Positions 6,654 through 14,112 of a stretch of 25,453 nucleotides of DNA are shown here, one piece after another (positions within the stretch are counted from its first letter, which is position 1; every line of letters starts with the position of its first letter). The DNA is from an uncultured Oscillospiraceae bacterium (lineage in GTDB: Bacteria > Bacillota > Clostridia > Oscillospirales > Ruminococcaceae): positions 1 to 25,453 of the forward strand of contig CAJTMU010000031.1 in NCBI GenBank assembly GCA_910577365.1. Direction: 5' to 3'. The notes under the pieces were generated by a model, which saw only the letters and a program-made list of their open reading frames with translations, was not told where the DNA came from and made no database searches. The position numbers were made by a program, and so were the translations under genes.

Positions 6654-8895
6654 GGCATGTTCTCGCTATAACATCGAGCTGCTGCTCGCGGGTGAGGTCG
6701 ATGAATTTTACCGCGTAGCCCGAAACGCGTATGGTAAAGTTGGCGTATTCCTCTTTTTCGGGGTGCTCCATGGCGTCTATAAGCTTTTCTTTTCCGAAGA
6801 CGTTGACGTTCAGATGGTGAGCGCCGCGCTCAAAATATCCGTCAAGCAGCCGCACAAGGTTGCTTACCCTCTCGGATTCGTCCGCGCCGAGAGCCTCGGG
6901 GCTGACCGTCTGCGTGTTGGATATACCGTCGAGCGCCCATTCATAGGGGAGTTTTGCCACGGAGTTCAGCGAGGCGAGAAGCCCGTTTATCTCCGCGCCG
7001 TAGCTTGGGTTGGCACCGGGGGCGAGTGGTTCTCCCGCCTGTCTGCCGTCGGGAAGAGAGCCGGTTGCTTTTCCGTAGACCACGTTTGACGTTATGGTGA
7101 GAATAGATGTGGTGGGTTCGGAATGGCGGTAGGTGTGGCACTGGCGAAGCTTTTTCAAAAATGTTCTCAGCAGCCATATTGCGATATCATCTGCGCGGTC
7201 GTCGTCGTTGCCATAGCGCGGGAAATCTCCTTCCGTTTCAAAGCCCGTAACTATCCCGTCTTCATCGCGCACGGTTTTCACCTTAGCATATTTAATGGCG
7301 CTGAGTGAATCCACGACATGGGAAAAACCCGCTATTCCCGTGGCAAATGTGCGGCGCACGTCCGTGTCGATAAGCGCCATCTCCGCAGCTTCATAATAAT
7401 ATTTATCGTGCATATAGTGGATAAGGTTGAGGGTGTGAACGTATACTCCAGCCAGCCATGTCATCATATCCTCGTACTTTTCCATCACCTCATCATAGTC
7501 CAGATATTCGGAGGTTATCGGTGCGTATCTCGGGCCTACCTGCGCTTTCGTCTTTACGTCAACACCGCCGTTTATCGCGTAGAGCAGACATTTGGCAAGG
7601 TTTGCCCTTGCTCCGAAGAACTGAATTTCCTTGCCCGTCTGCGTCGCGGAAACGCAGCAGCATATGGCGTAGTCGTCTCCCCAGACGGGACGCATTACGT
7701 CATCGTTCTCATATTGTATGGAAGATGTTCTTACCGAGATAGCCGCGGCGTATCGTCTGAAATTATCGGGCAGTGTGCGGGTGTACAGAACGGTGATGTT
7801 CGGCTCGGGAGAAGGTCCCATGTTTTCCAGCGTATGCAGGAAGCGGAAGTCGGTTTTGGTCACCATTGAGCGACCGTCAATTCCCTTTCCAGCAAGGGCG
7901 AGCGTAGCCCAGACGGGGTCGCCCGAGAAAAGCTCGTTATATGACGGGACGCGGGCAAACTTCACCATGCGCAGCTTAAGCACAAGATGGTCAATAAGCT
8001 CCTGCGCGGCGGATTCGCTTATTTTGCCGCTGTCGAGGTCACGCTGAATATAGATATCGATAAACGTGGATATGCGCCCGATTGACATTGCCGCGCCGTT
8101 CTGTGTCTTTATGGCGGCAAGGTATCCGAAATACGTCCATTGTACGGCTTCTTTCGCGTCGCGCGCGGGCTGAGATATGTCAAAGCCGTATATCTTAGCC
8201 ATTTCTTTCATCTGCTTCAGCGCTCTTATCTGCTCGGAAAGCTCCTCGCGCTGACGTATCACCTCGTCGCGCATTTTTCCATTTCCGCAGTTGACAAGGT
8301 CGTAATTTTTGTCTTCTATCAGCCTGTCGATGCCGTACAGAGCCACGCGCCGATAATCTCCAACTATGCGTCCGCGTCCATAGGTGTCGGGAAGCCCCGT
8401 TATTATCTTGTTTTTTCGCGCCGCGCGCATTTCAGGGGTGTACGCGTCGAAAACCCCTTGGTTGTGGGTCTTGTGGTATTCCGTGAATATTTTGTGCAGC
8501 ATGGGGTCAGGGGTATAGCCGTGAGAGGTACATGCTTCCTCCGCCATTTTTATTCCGCCGTATGGCATAAAGGCGCGCTTAAGCGGCTTGTCGGTCTGGA
8601 GTCCTACAACCGCTTCCAGTTCCTTTGATTCGGAGTCAATATAGCCGGCTCCGTGAGAGGTAAGCCCCGAAACAATATGGGTGTCCATATCAAGCACACC
8701 ACCCTTTGAGCGTTCCTCGGCCTGAAGCTGCTGCAGCTTTTCCCAAAGCTTATCTGTGGAAGAGGTGGGCTTTTCAAGAAAGCTCTCATCACCGTCGTAG
8801 GGTGTGTAATTGCATTGTATAAAGTCGCGGACGTTTATTTCCTCCCGCCATTTCACTCCGTTAAATCCCTGCCATTGTTCAAAATTATTTGCCAT
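6640..8895 (-). CDS. pflB: Formate C-acetyltransferase (pyruvate formate-lyase)
   Basis: The protein has 751 residues, near the family norm of ~760. It converts pyruvate and CoA to acetyl-CoA and formate in the anaerobic cytoplasm. The PFL signature GLPDTYGRGRIVGDYRRVAL lies at 167-186. The two catalytic cysteines are Cys413-Cys414 in ICCCVSATQ, with an additional Cys412 in front. The radical glycine is Gly726 in RVSGYAVKF, 25 residues from the end. AAGGAGA (8901-8907) sits six bases before ATG 8895. The last 14 bases overlap pflA. The leader carries a copy of the window's repeat family right up to the ribosome binding site (8908-9029). I could not place its promoter with confidence. Confidence 0.97.
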   Translation of the reverse strand: MANNFEQWQGFNGVKWREEINVRDFIQCNYTPYDGDESFLEKPTSSTDKLWEKLQQLQAEERSKGGVLDMDTHIVSGLTSHGAGYIDSESKELEAVVGLQTDKPLKRAFMPYGGIKMAEEACTSHGYTPDPMLHKIFTEYHKTHNQGVFDAYTPEMRAARKNKIITGLPDTYGRGRIVGDYRRVALYGIDRLIEDKNYDLVNCGNGKMRDEVIRQREELSEQIRALKQMKEMAKIYGFDISQPARDAKEAVQWTYFGYLAAIKTQNGAAMSIGRISTFIDIYIQRDLDSGKISESAAQELIDHLVLKLRMVKFARVPSYNELFSGDPVWATLALAGKGIDGRSMVTKTDFRFLHTLENMGPSPEPNITVLYTRTLPDNFRRYAAAISVRTSSIQYENDDVMRPVWGDDYAICCCVSATQTGKEIQFFGARANLAKCLLYAINGGVDVKTKAQVGPRYAPITSEYLDYDEVMEKYEDMMTWLAGVYVHTLNLIHYMHDKYYYEAAEMALIDTDVRRTFATGIAGFSHVVDSLSAIKYAKVKTVRDEDGIVTGFETEGDFPRYGNDDDRADDIAIWLLRTFLKKLRQCHTYRHSEPTTSILTITSNVVYGKATGSLPDGRQAGEPLAPGANPSYGAEINGLLASLNSVAKLPYEWALDGISNTQTVSPEALGADESERVSNLVRLLDGYFERGAHHLNVNVFGKEKLIDAMEHPEKEEYANFTIRVSGYAVKFIDLTREQQLDVIARTCHDTI

Positions 8896-8907
8896 ATTTT
8901 TCTCCTT

Positions 8908-9029
8908 ATTTTGATTTGAAATTATTTACACCTCGCGGCTTGCATAAGCAAGCAACATTCTGTTTAGTTCGGTGTTACCTACTCAGGTTCTCACAGAAAA
9001 TTCCTTCGTCAACCTTGTGTTGCATATAG
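8908..9029 (-). repeat. Intergenic structured repeat, copy F, in the pflB leader
   Basis: Minus-strand reading begins CTATATGCAACACAAGGTTG, continues GGAATTTTCTGTGAGAAC and ends near AATTTCAAATCAAAATAAGG, which merges with the pflB ribosome binding site. It closely matches the 5' block of copy D. It can fold: GCAACA (8952-8957) with TGTTGC (9018-9023), directly stacked on TTCTGT (8958-8963) with ACAGAA (8993-8998). An ACCT/AGGT hairpin (8977-8980, 8985-8988) competes with AGGTT/AACCT (8985-8989, 9011-9015). A separate hairpin GCTTGC-ATAA-GCAAGC lies at 8938-8953. Confidence 0.6.
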
Positions 9030-9072
9030 TTTTTTTGATTTGATTAGCTGATTTTCATGCCTTCGTTGGTGC

Positions 9073-9102
9073 GCCGTGAGAAAAGCTTTTCTTTTTCACG
9101 GC
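9073..9102 (-). other. Long dyad upstream of pflB
   Basis: GCCGTGA (9073-9079) faces TCACGGC (9096-9102), and between them lies the palindrome GAAAAGCTTTTC (9080-9091). It may be an operator or a hairpin in a long pfl leader. No T-run follows it on the minus strand. The rest of 9103-9320 shows nothing I can name. Confidence 0.4.
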
Positions 9103-9321
9103 AGCATTCGGAAAATATATGCGTGGACGTTATATGCCGCGTTTTTGTGTGCCCGTTTATCTGCATGATTTATGTGCAGTTTGGATTGTTTTTATATAGG
9201 TGCTCTTATTTTCTTACGGAAATATTATTGCCTGTATAAAGAAAAAAATCAGCCGCGAAATGTGCCAAATAATTGCTTTAAATTTTTCTTGAAAATATCA
9301 CCTAAAGCCAACAGTTACCGC

Positions 9322-9350
9322 TTGAATAGTAAGGGCAAATATGATATAAT
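9322..9350 (+). promoter_or_regulatory. Promoter of the HMGL-like gene
   Basis: TTGAAT (9322-9327), a 17-base spacer and TATAAT (9345-9350). Transcription would begin near 9357, leaving a leader of about 147 bases before ATG 9504. Confidence 0.75.
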
Positions 9351-9390
9351 AAAAATGTATGGTAAACAGGCAAAAGAATTTTTGGGGATT

Positions 9391-9469
9391 TGCCGATTAA
9401 AGCGAAGTGCAACACAATCAGTCCTGTGAGATCGCGTGCTTGAGCGGTGCGATTGTGTTATAATCGGCA
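9391..9469 (+). promoter_or_regulatory. Nested inverted repeats: candidate structured leader RNA
   Basis: The outer arms TGCCGATTA (9391-9399) and TAATCGGCA (9461-9469) are perfect. The inner arms AACACAATC (9411-9419) and GATTGTGTT (9451-9459) are also perfect. They enclose an 11-versus-1-base internal loop and a 31-base apical loop. ATCGC (9431-9435) can instead pair with GCGAT (9449-9453). There is no T-run after it, so it is not a simple terminator. I do not recognise a known riboswitch. Confidence 0.5.
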
Positions 9470-9503
9470 TTACCTTGGACACATGAACAGAAGGACGGAT
9501 AAG

Positions 9504-10475
9504 ATGAAAACTGTCATTATAGATAACAGCCTTTGTTCGCTGCCACTTGACGAGGCTGCAAGACCCGAGCATATATACAGATATATTAAGGCGCTCGGCG
9601 AAGCTGGCATAAAATACGTTCAGATGGATTTCCGCACCATAATGAGAATGGAAGAGCTTCCGGACGGGGTGGGGTACATATTTAGCTCGGTTGACCCGAT
9701 GTTTGCACAACTGTCTGACGCTTTTGATTTTGACTATACGCTGGTATCGTTTAACGCGCTTCAAAGGGGCGTGAGCGTGAAAACTCCCGCGATCATACAG
9801 TTTCCCGCAAATGTTACGCTATCGCGCAGACTGCTTCAGCTTGCGGAAGGGCTTATTCATGGCCATGCCAGCGTTGTTCGTCTTATGGGTGATTTTCCCA
9901 TGATGACTCCCGACGAGGCGCGGGATATGATGAACAGGCTGAAAAATACAGTTACCGTGCCGATAGACATTTGCCCCACAAACGGCGGCAGAACCGCGCT
10001 GGATACCGCGCTGAAAATGTCCGCCGCAGGTGCTGAATGTGTGACAATGACTATGGGTGTATCAAGCAGGTACGCGTCGTTTGAGGAATATTTATTTTCA
10101 TTGATGGCGGTTTTTGGGGCGCTGCCTGACAATTACAGCATGGCGGCACTTTGCAAGGCGGCTATATATCATAAACTGGTCTTTGTGGGTGAAAAAAGCG
10201 ACAGCATTACGCAGATAATGCGGCTGCTGGATTATGATATAAATCATCTTTGCAATGCAGATACGGGCGATAGGGTAAAACTGCGCATTACAATGCGGGA
10301 AAACCAGCTTTTGAACAGCACGTTTTTAAGCTCTGTGGAGCGTATGCTGGACGGAGAGGATATTCCTGATGATATCAGAAGAGAAATAGAGGACGCAGTG
10401 AAATATTTTGATAAGGGGTTGTTTAATGAGGAAATATTAAGGGAGGACAATTGCAGAAAAGGGCTGTCAAATTGA
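9504..10475 (+). CDS. Degenerate HMGL-like TIM-barrel protein (aldolase/homocitrate-synthase fold), function unknown
   Basis: I chose ATG 9504 because AGAAGGA (9489-9495) sits eight bases upstream. In-frame ATGs at 9447 and 9483 lack a site, and 9447 lies inside the leader hairpin. The product has 323 residues. The opening VIIDNSLCSL takes the place of the VxIxDTTLRDG strand of HMGL enzymes. The region ICPTNGGRTALDTALKMSAAG (157-176), then TMTMGVSSRYASFEEYL, follows the pattern of the NxxGLAxAN... TxxGxGERxGN... block of homocitrate and isopropylmalate synthases. The metal-binding HxH and the RDG substrate motif are missing, so a normal Claisen condensation is doubtful. No partner gene is adjacent. 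Assignment to the superfamily is inference from pattern. Confidence 0.55.
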   Translation: MKTVIIDNSLCSLPLDEAARPEHIYRYIKALGEAGIKYVQMDFRTIMRMEELPDGVGYIFSSVDPMFAQLSDAFDFDYTLVSFNALQRGVSVKTPAIIQFPANVTLSRRLLQLAEGLIHGHASVVRLMGDFPMMTPDEARDMMNRLKNTVTVPIDICPTNGGRTALDTALKMSAAGAECVTMTMGVSSRYASFEEYLFSLMAVFGALPDNYSMAALCKAAIYHKLVFVGEKSDSITQIMRLLDYDINHLCNADTGDRVKLRITMRENQLLNSTFLSSVERMLDGEDIPDDIRREIEDAVKYFDKGLFNEEILREDNCRKGLSN

Positions 10476-10492
10476 CAGGGATTGAGTTTAAG

Positions 10493-10690
10493 GACACGGG
10501 GCAAAATTTCCATGTATGAAATTTCCGCAAGCCGGAAGTTTTGCGCAACAATTGCGTAAATTCTTGATATACTGTTTAGTATCTTGCGCAAAACTTTTAA
10601 ACGAAGTGTAACGGAGCTTTCAAGGCGAAGATAATGCAGTTGTCGAAAAGCCAAAGATGGAATGGAGCGAAAAATTTAATATAAAATAAT
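10493..10690 (+). repeat. Intergenic structured repeat, copy B
   Basis: It starts near GGACACGGGGCAAAATTTC, carries the core AAATTTCCGCAAGCC and ends near GCGAAAAATTT (10667-10677). The internal arm AAGTTTTGCGCAA (10536-10548) is a perfect inverted match of TTGCGCAAAACTT (10584-10596). Between them lies a smaller hairpin (GATATACT/AGTATC). With copy C it fills the 423-base gap 10476-10898. Confidence 0.6.
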
Positions 10691-10736
10691 TTACTCCCCA
10701 TCAACATTGATTTGTGTAGCAAAAGGAACTCTCAAA

Positions 10737-10885
10737 GATACGGGACAAAACGCTCCCGCATGAATTTTTCGCAAGCCCATTTGAAAGCATAGCGAAACGA
10801 AGTGAAGCGGAGCTTTTAAATCGAGGCTAACGGAGTTTTCGGCAAAGCCGAAAACGGAGTGGTGCGGAAAATTCAAATTTAAATA
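10737..10885 (+). repeat. Intergenic structured repeat, copy C, abutting the Cof gene
   Basis: It starts GATACGGGACAAAACGC and parallels copy B. Its inverted ends are GAATTTTTCGCA (10762-10773) and TGCGGAAAATTC (10863-10874), one mismatch. The middle has a perfect hairpin, GTTTTCGGC (10835-10843) with GCCGAAAAC (10847-10855). The tail TTCAAATTTAAATAAAGGAG runs into the ribosome binding site of the next gene. Just before it, CATCAACATTG (10709-10719) resembles the inverted 5' block of copy D. Confidence 0.6.
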
Positions 10886-10898
10886 AAGGAGAACAAAT

Positions 10899-11702
10899 AT
10901 GATAAAGTTAATTGCAAGCGACCTTGACGGTACGCTGCTTGATGATAAGAAAAGACTTCCGAAGGATTTTTTTGAGGTACTCGGTAAGCTAAATGAACGC
11001 GGAATACACTTTGCGGTTTCCAGCGGGCGCACGTTTGGGGCGGTTGGACATTTGTTTCCCGAGGAGTACCGCGGGAAAATGGATTTTATATGCGATAATG
11101 GAGCGTGTATTCTGCTTGGAGGGAAGCTCACCAAGGTTTATGAGTTGGAGCGCGGCGTATTCGAGGCACTGCTTTCCGCCTGCGAGGAAATAGGGGATAT
11201 GCGCATATTGGTATGCGCACAAAGCGGTACATACCATTTGTCATATGACAGTGAGTTTGACGCGGAGGTTGCAAAGTATTACAAAAATCATATAGTAACG
11301 GACGATTTGCGGAGTATTGACGAAACAATATATAAAATCGCAGTTTGTGACAGAAGAGGCACAATGGAGCATGGCAAGCCCGCTCTGGACAGCATTTTCG
11401 GGGATAAGCTGAACGTGCAGGCTTCGGGCGAGGTTTGGATGGACGTTATGGCGGCAGGCATAAATAAGGGAGCGGCACTTACGGGTCTGCGGGAGGCTCT
11501 CGGAATAACAAAGGAGGAGACTATGGCGTTCGGGGATTACTTTAACGATGTGGAAATGCTGAGTGCGGCGGGCTGGAGCTTCTGCATGGAAAACGGGCAT
11601 GAGGACGTGAAAAAGCTTTGCCGTTACATAGCTGACTCCAACAATGAGGGTGGAGTGACAAAGGCGATAAGGCAGTACGCGTTGGGGGAGGTCACAGTAT
11701 GA
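10899..11702 (+). CDS. Cof-type HAD-superfamily phosphatase (subfamily IIB)
   Basis: The protein has 267 residues, typical for Cof/YidA-like sugar-phosphate or phosphoglycolate-type phosphatases of the cytoplasm. All four HAD motifs are present: DLDGTLLDD with Asp8 and Asp10, SSGRT, the Lys in INKGAAL, and GDYFNDVEML. The C2B cap lies between motifs II and III. ATG 10899 has AAAGGAG at 10885-10891. Its stop overlaps the next start (ATGA at 11699-11702), so it heads a three-gene operon with the ArsC-like and CNNM genes. The substrate cannot be deduced. Confidence 0.9.
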   Translation: MIKLIASDLDGTLLDDKKRLPKDFFEVLGKLNERGIHFAVSSGRTFGAVGHLFPEEYRGKMDFICDNGACILLGGKLTKVYELERGVFEALLSACEEIGDMRILVCAQSGTYHLSYDSEFDAEVAKYYKNHIVTDDLRSIDETIYKIAVCDRRGTMEHGKPALDSIFGDKLNVQASGEVWMDVMAAGINKGAALTGLREALGITKEETMAFGDYFNDVEMLSAAGWSFCMENGHEDVKKLCRYIADSNNEGGVTKAIRQYALGEVTV

Positions 11703-12028
11703 TACAGATCTTCGGCAAATCAAAATGCTTCGACACAAAAAAGGCGGAGCGTTATTTTAAGGAACGCGGGATAAAATATCAGTATGTGGATATATTGACA
11801 AAGGGTTTGAGCAGGGGAGAGCTTGACAGCGTAGTGAGAGCGCTTGGCGGTATCGACGAGGTGATTGACCAAAACGCGAAGGACTATGCCGATATAAAAT
11901 ATCTTTATGACGATGCGAAGCCCGAAAAGCTGGCGGAAAATCCAAAGCTGTATAAAACGCCTATCGTGCGCAGCGGTAAACAGGCCGCCGTGGGCTACTG
12001 CCCCGATATATGGAAGGAATGGGAGTAA
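11699..12028 (+). CDS. ArsC/Spx/YffB-family thioredoxin-fold protein
   Basis: The product has 109 residues with the ArsC-family N-terminus MIQIFGKSKCFDTKKAERYF. It has a single active-site-like Cys10 and no CXXC partner. The late TPIVR segment carries the cis-proline expected of the fold, followed by VGYCPDIWKEW. Members include arsenate reductases, the Spx regulators and YffB. The short length and the lack of ars genes make arsenate reduction unlikely. It overlaps the Cof gene by four bases, and the next gene starts four bases after its stop, so translation is coupled. Confidence 0.8.
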   Translation: MIQIFGKSKCFDTKKAERYFKERGIKYQYVDILTKGLSRGELDSVVRALGGIDEVIDQNAKDYADIKYLYDDAKPEKLAENPKLYKTPIVRSGKQAAVGYCPDIWKEWE

Positions 12029-12032
12029 TTTT

Positions 12033-13289
12033 ATGGATATAGTCATTCTTATAATTCTGGTGCTGCTGTCGGCGTTCTTCTCCGCAACAGAGACCGCGTT
12101 TTCGGGAGTAAACCGTATACGTCTGAAAAGCATGGCGGAGAACGGCTCGCGGGGGGCGGAGCGAGCGCTGAAAATACTGACAAAATACGACAAGGCGCTT
12201 ACCACCGTGCTTATCGGTAACAATATTGTGAATATCGCAACTTCGTCGATAGCCACTATTCTTGCTATAAAAATAGTGGGTGAGAAATACGGTTCGCTTG
12301 TTTCCACGATAGCTGTCACACTGGTTGTGCTGGTGTTCGGAGAGGTGCTTCCCAAAAGTATCGCGAAGGATTTCGCCGAAAGCTTCTGCGTTGCGGTTTC
12401 GGGTATACTTTCATTTCTTATGGCGGTGTTCACGCCCTTTTCGGCGTTTTTCATAGTGCTGAAAAAGGGAATATCAAAGCTTTTCAGCAAAAAGGACAGC
12501 GTTTCGGTCACGGAGGAGGAGCTTATGGCTATCATCGACGAGATTGAGGACGAGGGCGTTCTGGAGCAGCAGGAGAGCAATCTGGTGCGCAGCGCGCTGG
12601 AATTTGACGAGATAACAGTGGACGAGATAATCACCCCCCGTGTCGCGATAACCGCCGTGGAGCTGAACGACACCGCAGAGGAGGTACGCGCGAAATTCCT
12701 ATCGGAGGAATATTCCAGAATGCCCGTGTACGAGAAAACGCTTGACAATATTGTGGGCATAATCACGGAAAAGGATTTTTTCAAGGGTTACGAGAAAAAG
12801 GGAACGGAGCTTACCGCGCGTGAGCTTATTCAGGAAACGATATATCTTCCCCAGATGCTTAAGATATCCGAGGTGTTCAAGGCTATGCAAAAGCAGAAGT
12901 GCCATATGTCGGTGGTGCTCGACCAGCACGGCGGAACGCTCGGCATTGTGACTATGGAGGACATTCTTGAGGAGCTTGTGGGAGAGATATGGGACGAGAG
13001 CGACGAGGTTAAATTCCCCGTGACCGCGGTGAGCGACAGCGAGTTCGAGGTATATGGCGATGTTTCGCTGAACAGCCTGCGGCGATATCTCGCGGCACGC
13101 GATATCGAATGGGAGATAGACAGCGAGGCGCACACCGTGGCGGGCTGGATACTGGAAATTTTCGGGAAAATACCACAGAGCGGCGATATGACCGAAACGG
13201 CGGACTTTATCATCACGGTGCTGGAGGCGGCGAGTCTGCGTGTGAACAAGGTGAGGATAGGCATCAAGGAGCAAAAGGTCGAGGAATAA
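12033..13289 (+). CDS. CNNM/CorC (HlyC)-family membrane protein with CBS pair
   Basis: The protein has 418 residues from ATG 12033. GGGAG lies at 12021-12025, and the frame is open upstream only as overlap with the previous gene. It has a DUF21/CNNM membrane domain at about 1-180 with the SAFFSATETAFSGVNRIRL opening. A CBS-domain pair follows at about 205-330 (ITPRVAITAVE, YSRMPVYE, MSVVLDQHGGTLGIV). The hallmark MEDILEELVGEIWDE leads into a C-terminal CorC_HlyC (transporter-associated) domain. Such proteins export or regulate Mg2+ or Co2+ in the membrane; the old haemolysin name is not informative. It is the last gene of the Cof-ArsC-CNNM operon. Confidence 0.9.
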   Translation: MDIVILIILVLLSAFFSATETAFSGVNRIRLKSMAENGSRGAERALKILTKYDKALTTVLIGNNIVNIATSSIATILAIKIVGEKYGSLVSTIAVTLVVLVFGEVLPKSIAKDFAESFCVAVSGILSFLMAVFTPFSAFFIVLKKGISKLFSKKDSVSVTEEELMAIIDEIEDEGVLEQQESNLVRSALEFDEITVDEIITPRVAITAVELNDTAEEVRAKFLSEEYSRMPVYEKTLDNIVGIITEKDFFKGYEKKGTELTARELIQETIYLPQMLKISEVFKAMQKQKCHMSVVLDQHGGTLGIVTMEDILEELVGEIWDESDEVKFPVTAVSDSEFEVYGDVSLNSLRRYLAARDIEWEIDSEAHTVAGWILEIFGKIPQSGDMTETADFIITVLEAASLRVNKVRIGIKEQKVEE

Positions 13290-13335
13290 CACGCAGATAA
13301 CAGCAGTGTGCGGCAAATCATCTAAGAGGGTAGCC

Positions 13336-14091
13336 ATGGTAGAATATAGTGTTCAGAATAAAAAAGCGTGGGAATTTAACGCGTATGAATTTTGGGTCAG
13401 TAATGACGGTTCTCCGTCTGAGAGGGCAAAAAAAGACCTTGATAACCCTACTGGAATGTTAAAGAGATATTCAAATTATTTTGATAAGTATAAAGATGTA
13501 CGTGTGGCAAATATATGTGACTCCTGTGGAAAAAAGGCGATCCCGCTTGCTGTCTTGGGCGCGGAGGTAACCGTCTTTGACATTTCAGAGGACAACAGAA
13601 GATATGCGCTTGAAGTGGCAGAAGCCGCACAGGTGAAAATAAATTTTGAAGTGTGTGATATCATGGAGATTGATATTACGAAATACGAAGGTTATTTTGA
13701 TGTGGTCTTTATGGAGGGCGGCGTATTACATTATTTTCATGATATCGGCAGGTTTATGAATATAATGTATTCTTTGCTGAAAAGCGGCGGGAAAATGATA
13801 TGCAGCGATTTTCACCCGTTTACAAAAATATCAGACGCGTTGAATTTTGAGCAGCCGACCATGAGTTATTTTTCCGAGGATGTGTTTGAAGGCGAAATGG
13901 CACACGCACGTTTCTTTGAAAAAGAAATCCGAGACAAAATGCCCAAATGCAGTTATAGGAAATATACGATAAGCGAAATAATCAACGCTGTAATTGACAG
14001 CGGTTTTATCATAAAGAAATTTGATGAATATCCCGCATGGACAAACAGCGATTTTCCGGGGGAATTTACCGTTATTGCAAATAAAAACTGA
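13336..14091 (+). CDS. SAM-dependent class I methyltransferase
   Basis: I take ATG 13336 as start, with AAGAGGG just upstream, giving 251 residues. The SAM-binding region is VANICDSCGKKAIPLAVLGA followed by VTVFDIS, so motif I has CDSCGKK in place of the usual D-G-x-G-x-G. The post-motif VVFMEGGVLHYFHDI and a late KSGGKMICSDFHPF strand are as in small-molecule methyltransferases. The substrate is unknown. Base composition is clearly more AT-rich than the CNNM gene before it and the NfeD-like gene after it, with many AAA, GAA and TAT codons, which suggests later acquisition. It starts 46 bases after the CNNM stop. Confidence 0.85.
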   Translation: MVEYSVQNKKAWEFNAYEFWVSNDGSPSERAKKDLDNPTGMLKRYSNYFDKYKDVRVANICDSCGKKAIPLAVLGAEVTVFDISEDNRRYALEVAEAAQVKINFEVCDIMEIDITKYEGYFDVVFMEGGVLHYFHDIGRFMNIMYSLLKSGGKMICSDFHPFTKISDALNFEQPTMSYFSEDVFEGEMAHARFFEKEIRDKMPKCSYRKYTISEIINAVIDSGFIIKKFDEYPAWTNSDFPGEFTVIANKN

Positions 14092-14112
14092 ATTCGGCTA
14101 AAGGACAAAAGT

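Noticed and set aside
8908..9029. ZTP (pfl) riboswitch or T-box in the pflB leader
   Set aside because: The region is structured, but I could not find the conserved ZTP core or a T-box sequence with specifier and antiterminator. The sequence instead matches the repeat family of the window.
9172..9429. Plus-strand 85-codon frame before the HMGL-like gene
   Set aside because: It runs across the mapped promoter boxes and into the leader hairpin, and it lacks a ribosome binding site and any domain.
9436..9464. Second promoter using TATAAT at 9459-9464
   Set aside because: No acceptable -35 box lies 16-18 bases upstream, and the hexamer is part of the inverted-repeat arms.
11720..12784. Long minus-strand open frame of 354 codons
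   Set aside because: It is antisense to the ArsC-like and CNNM genes, whose domains, ribosome binding sites and couplings are clear. Its Ser/Thr/Ile-rich product is typical of a shadow frame.
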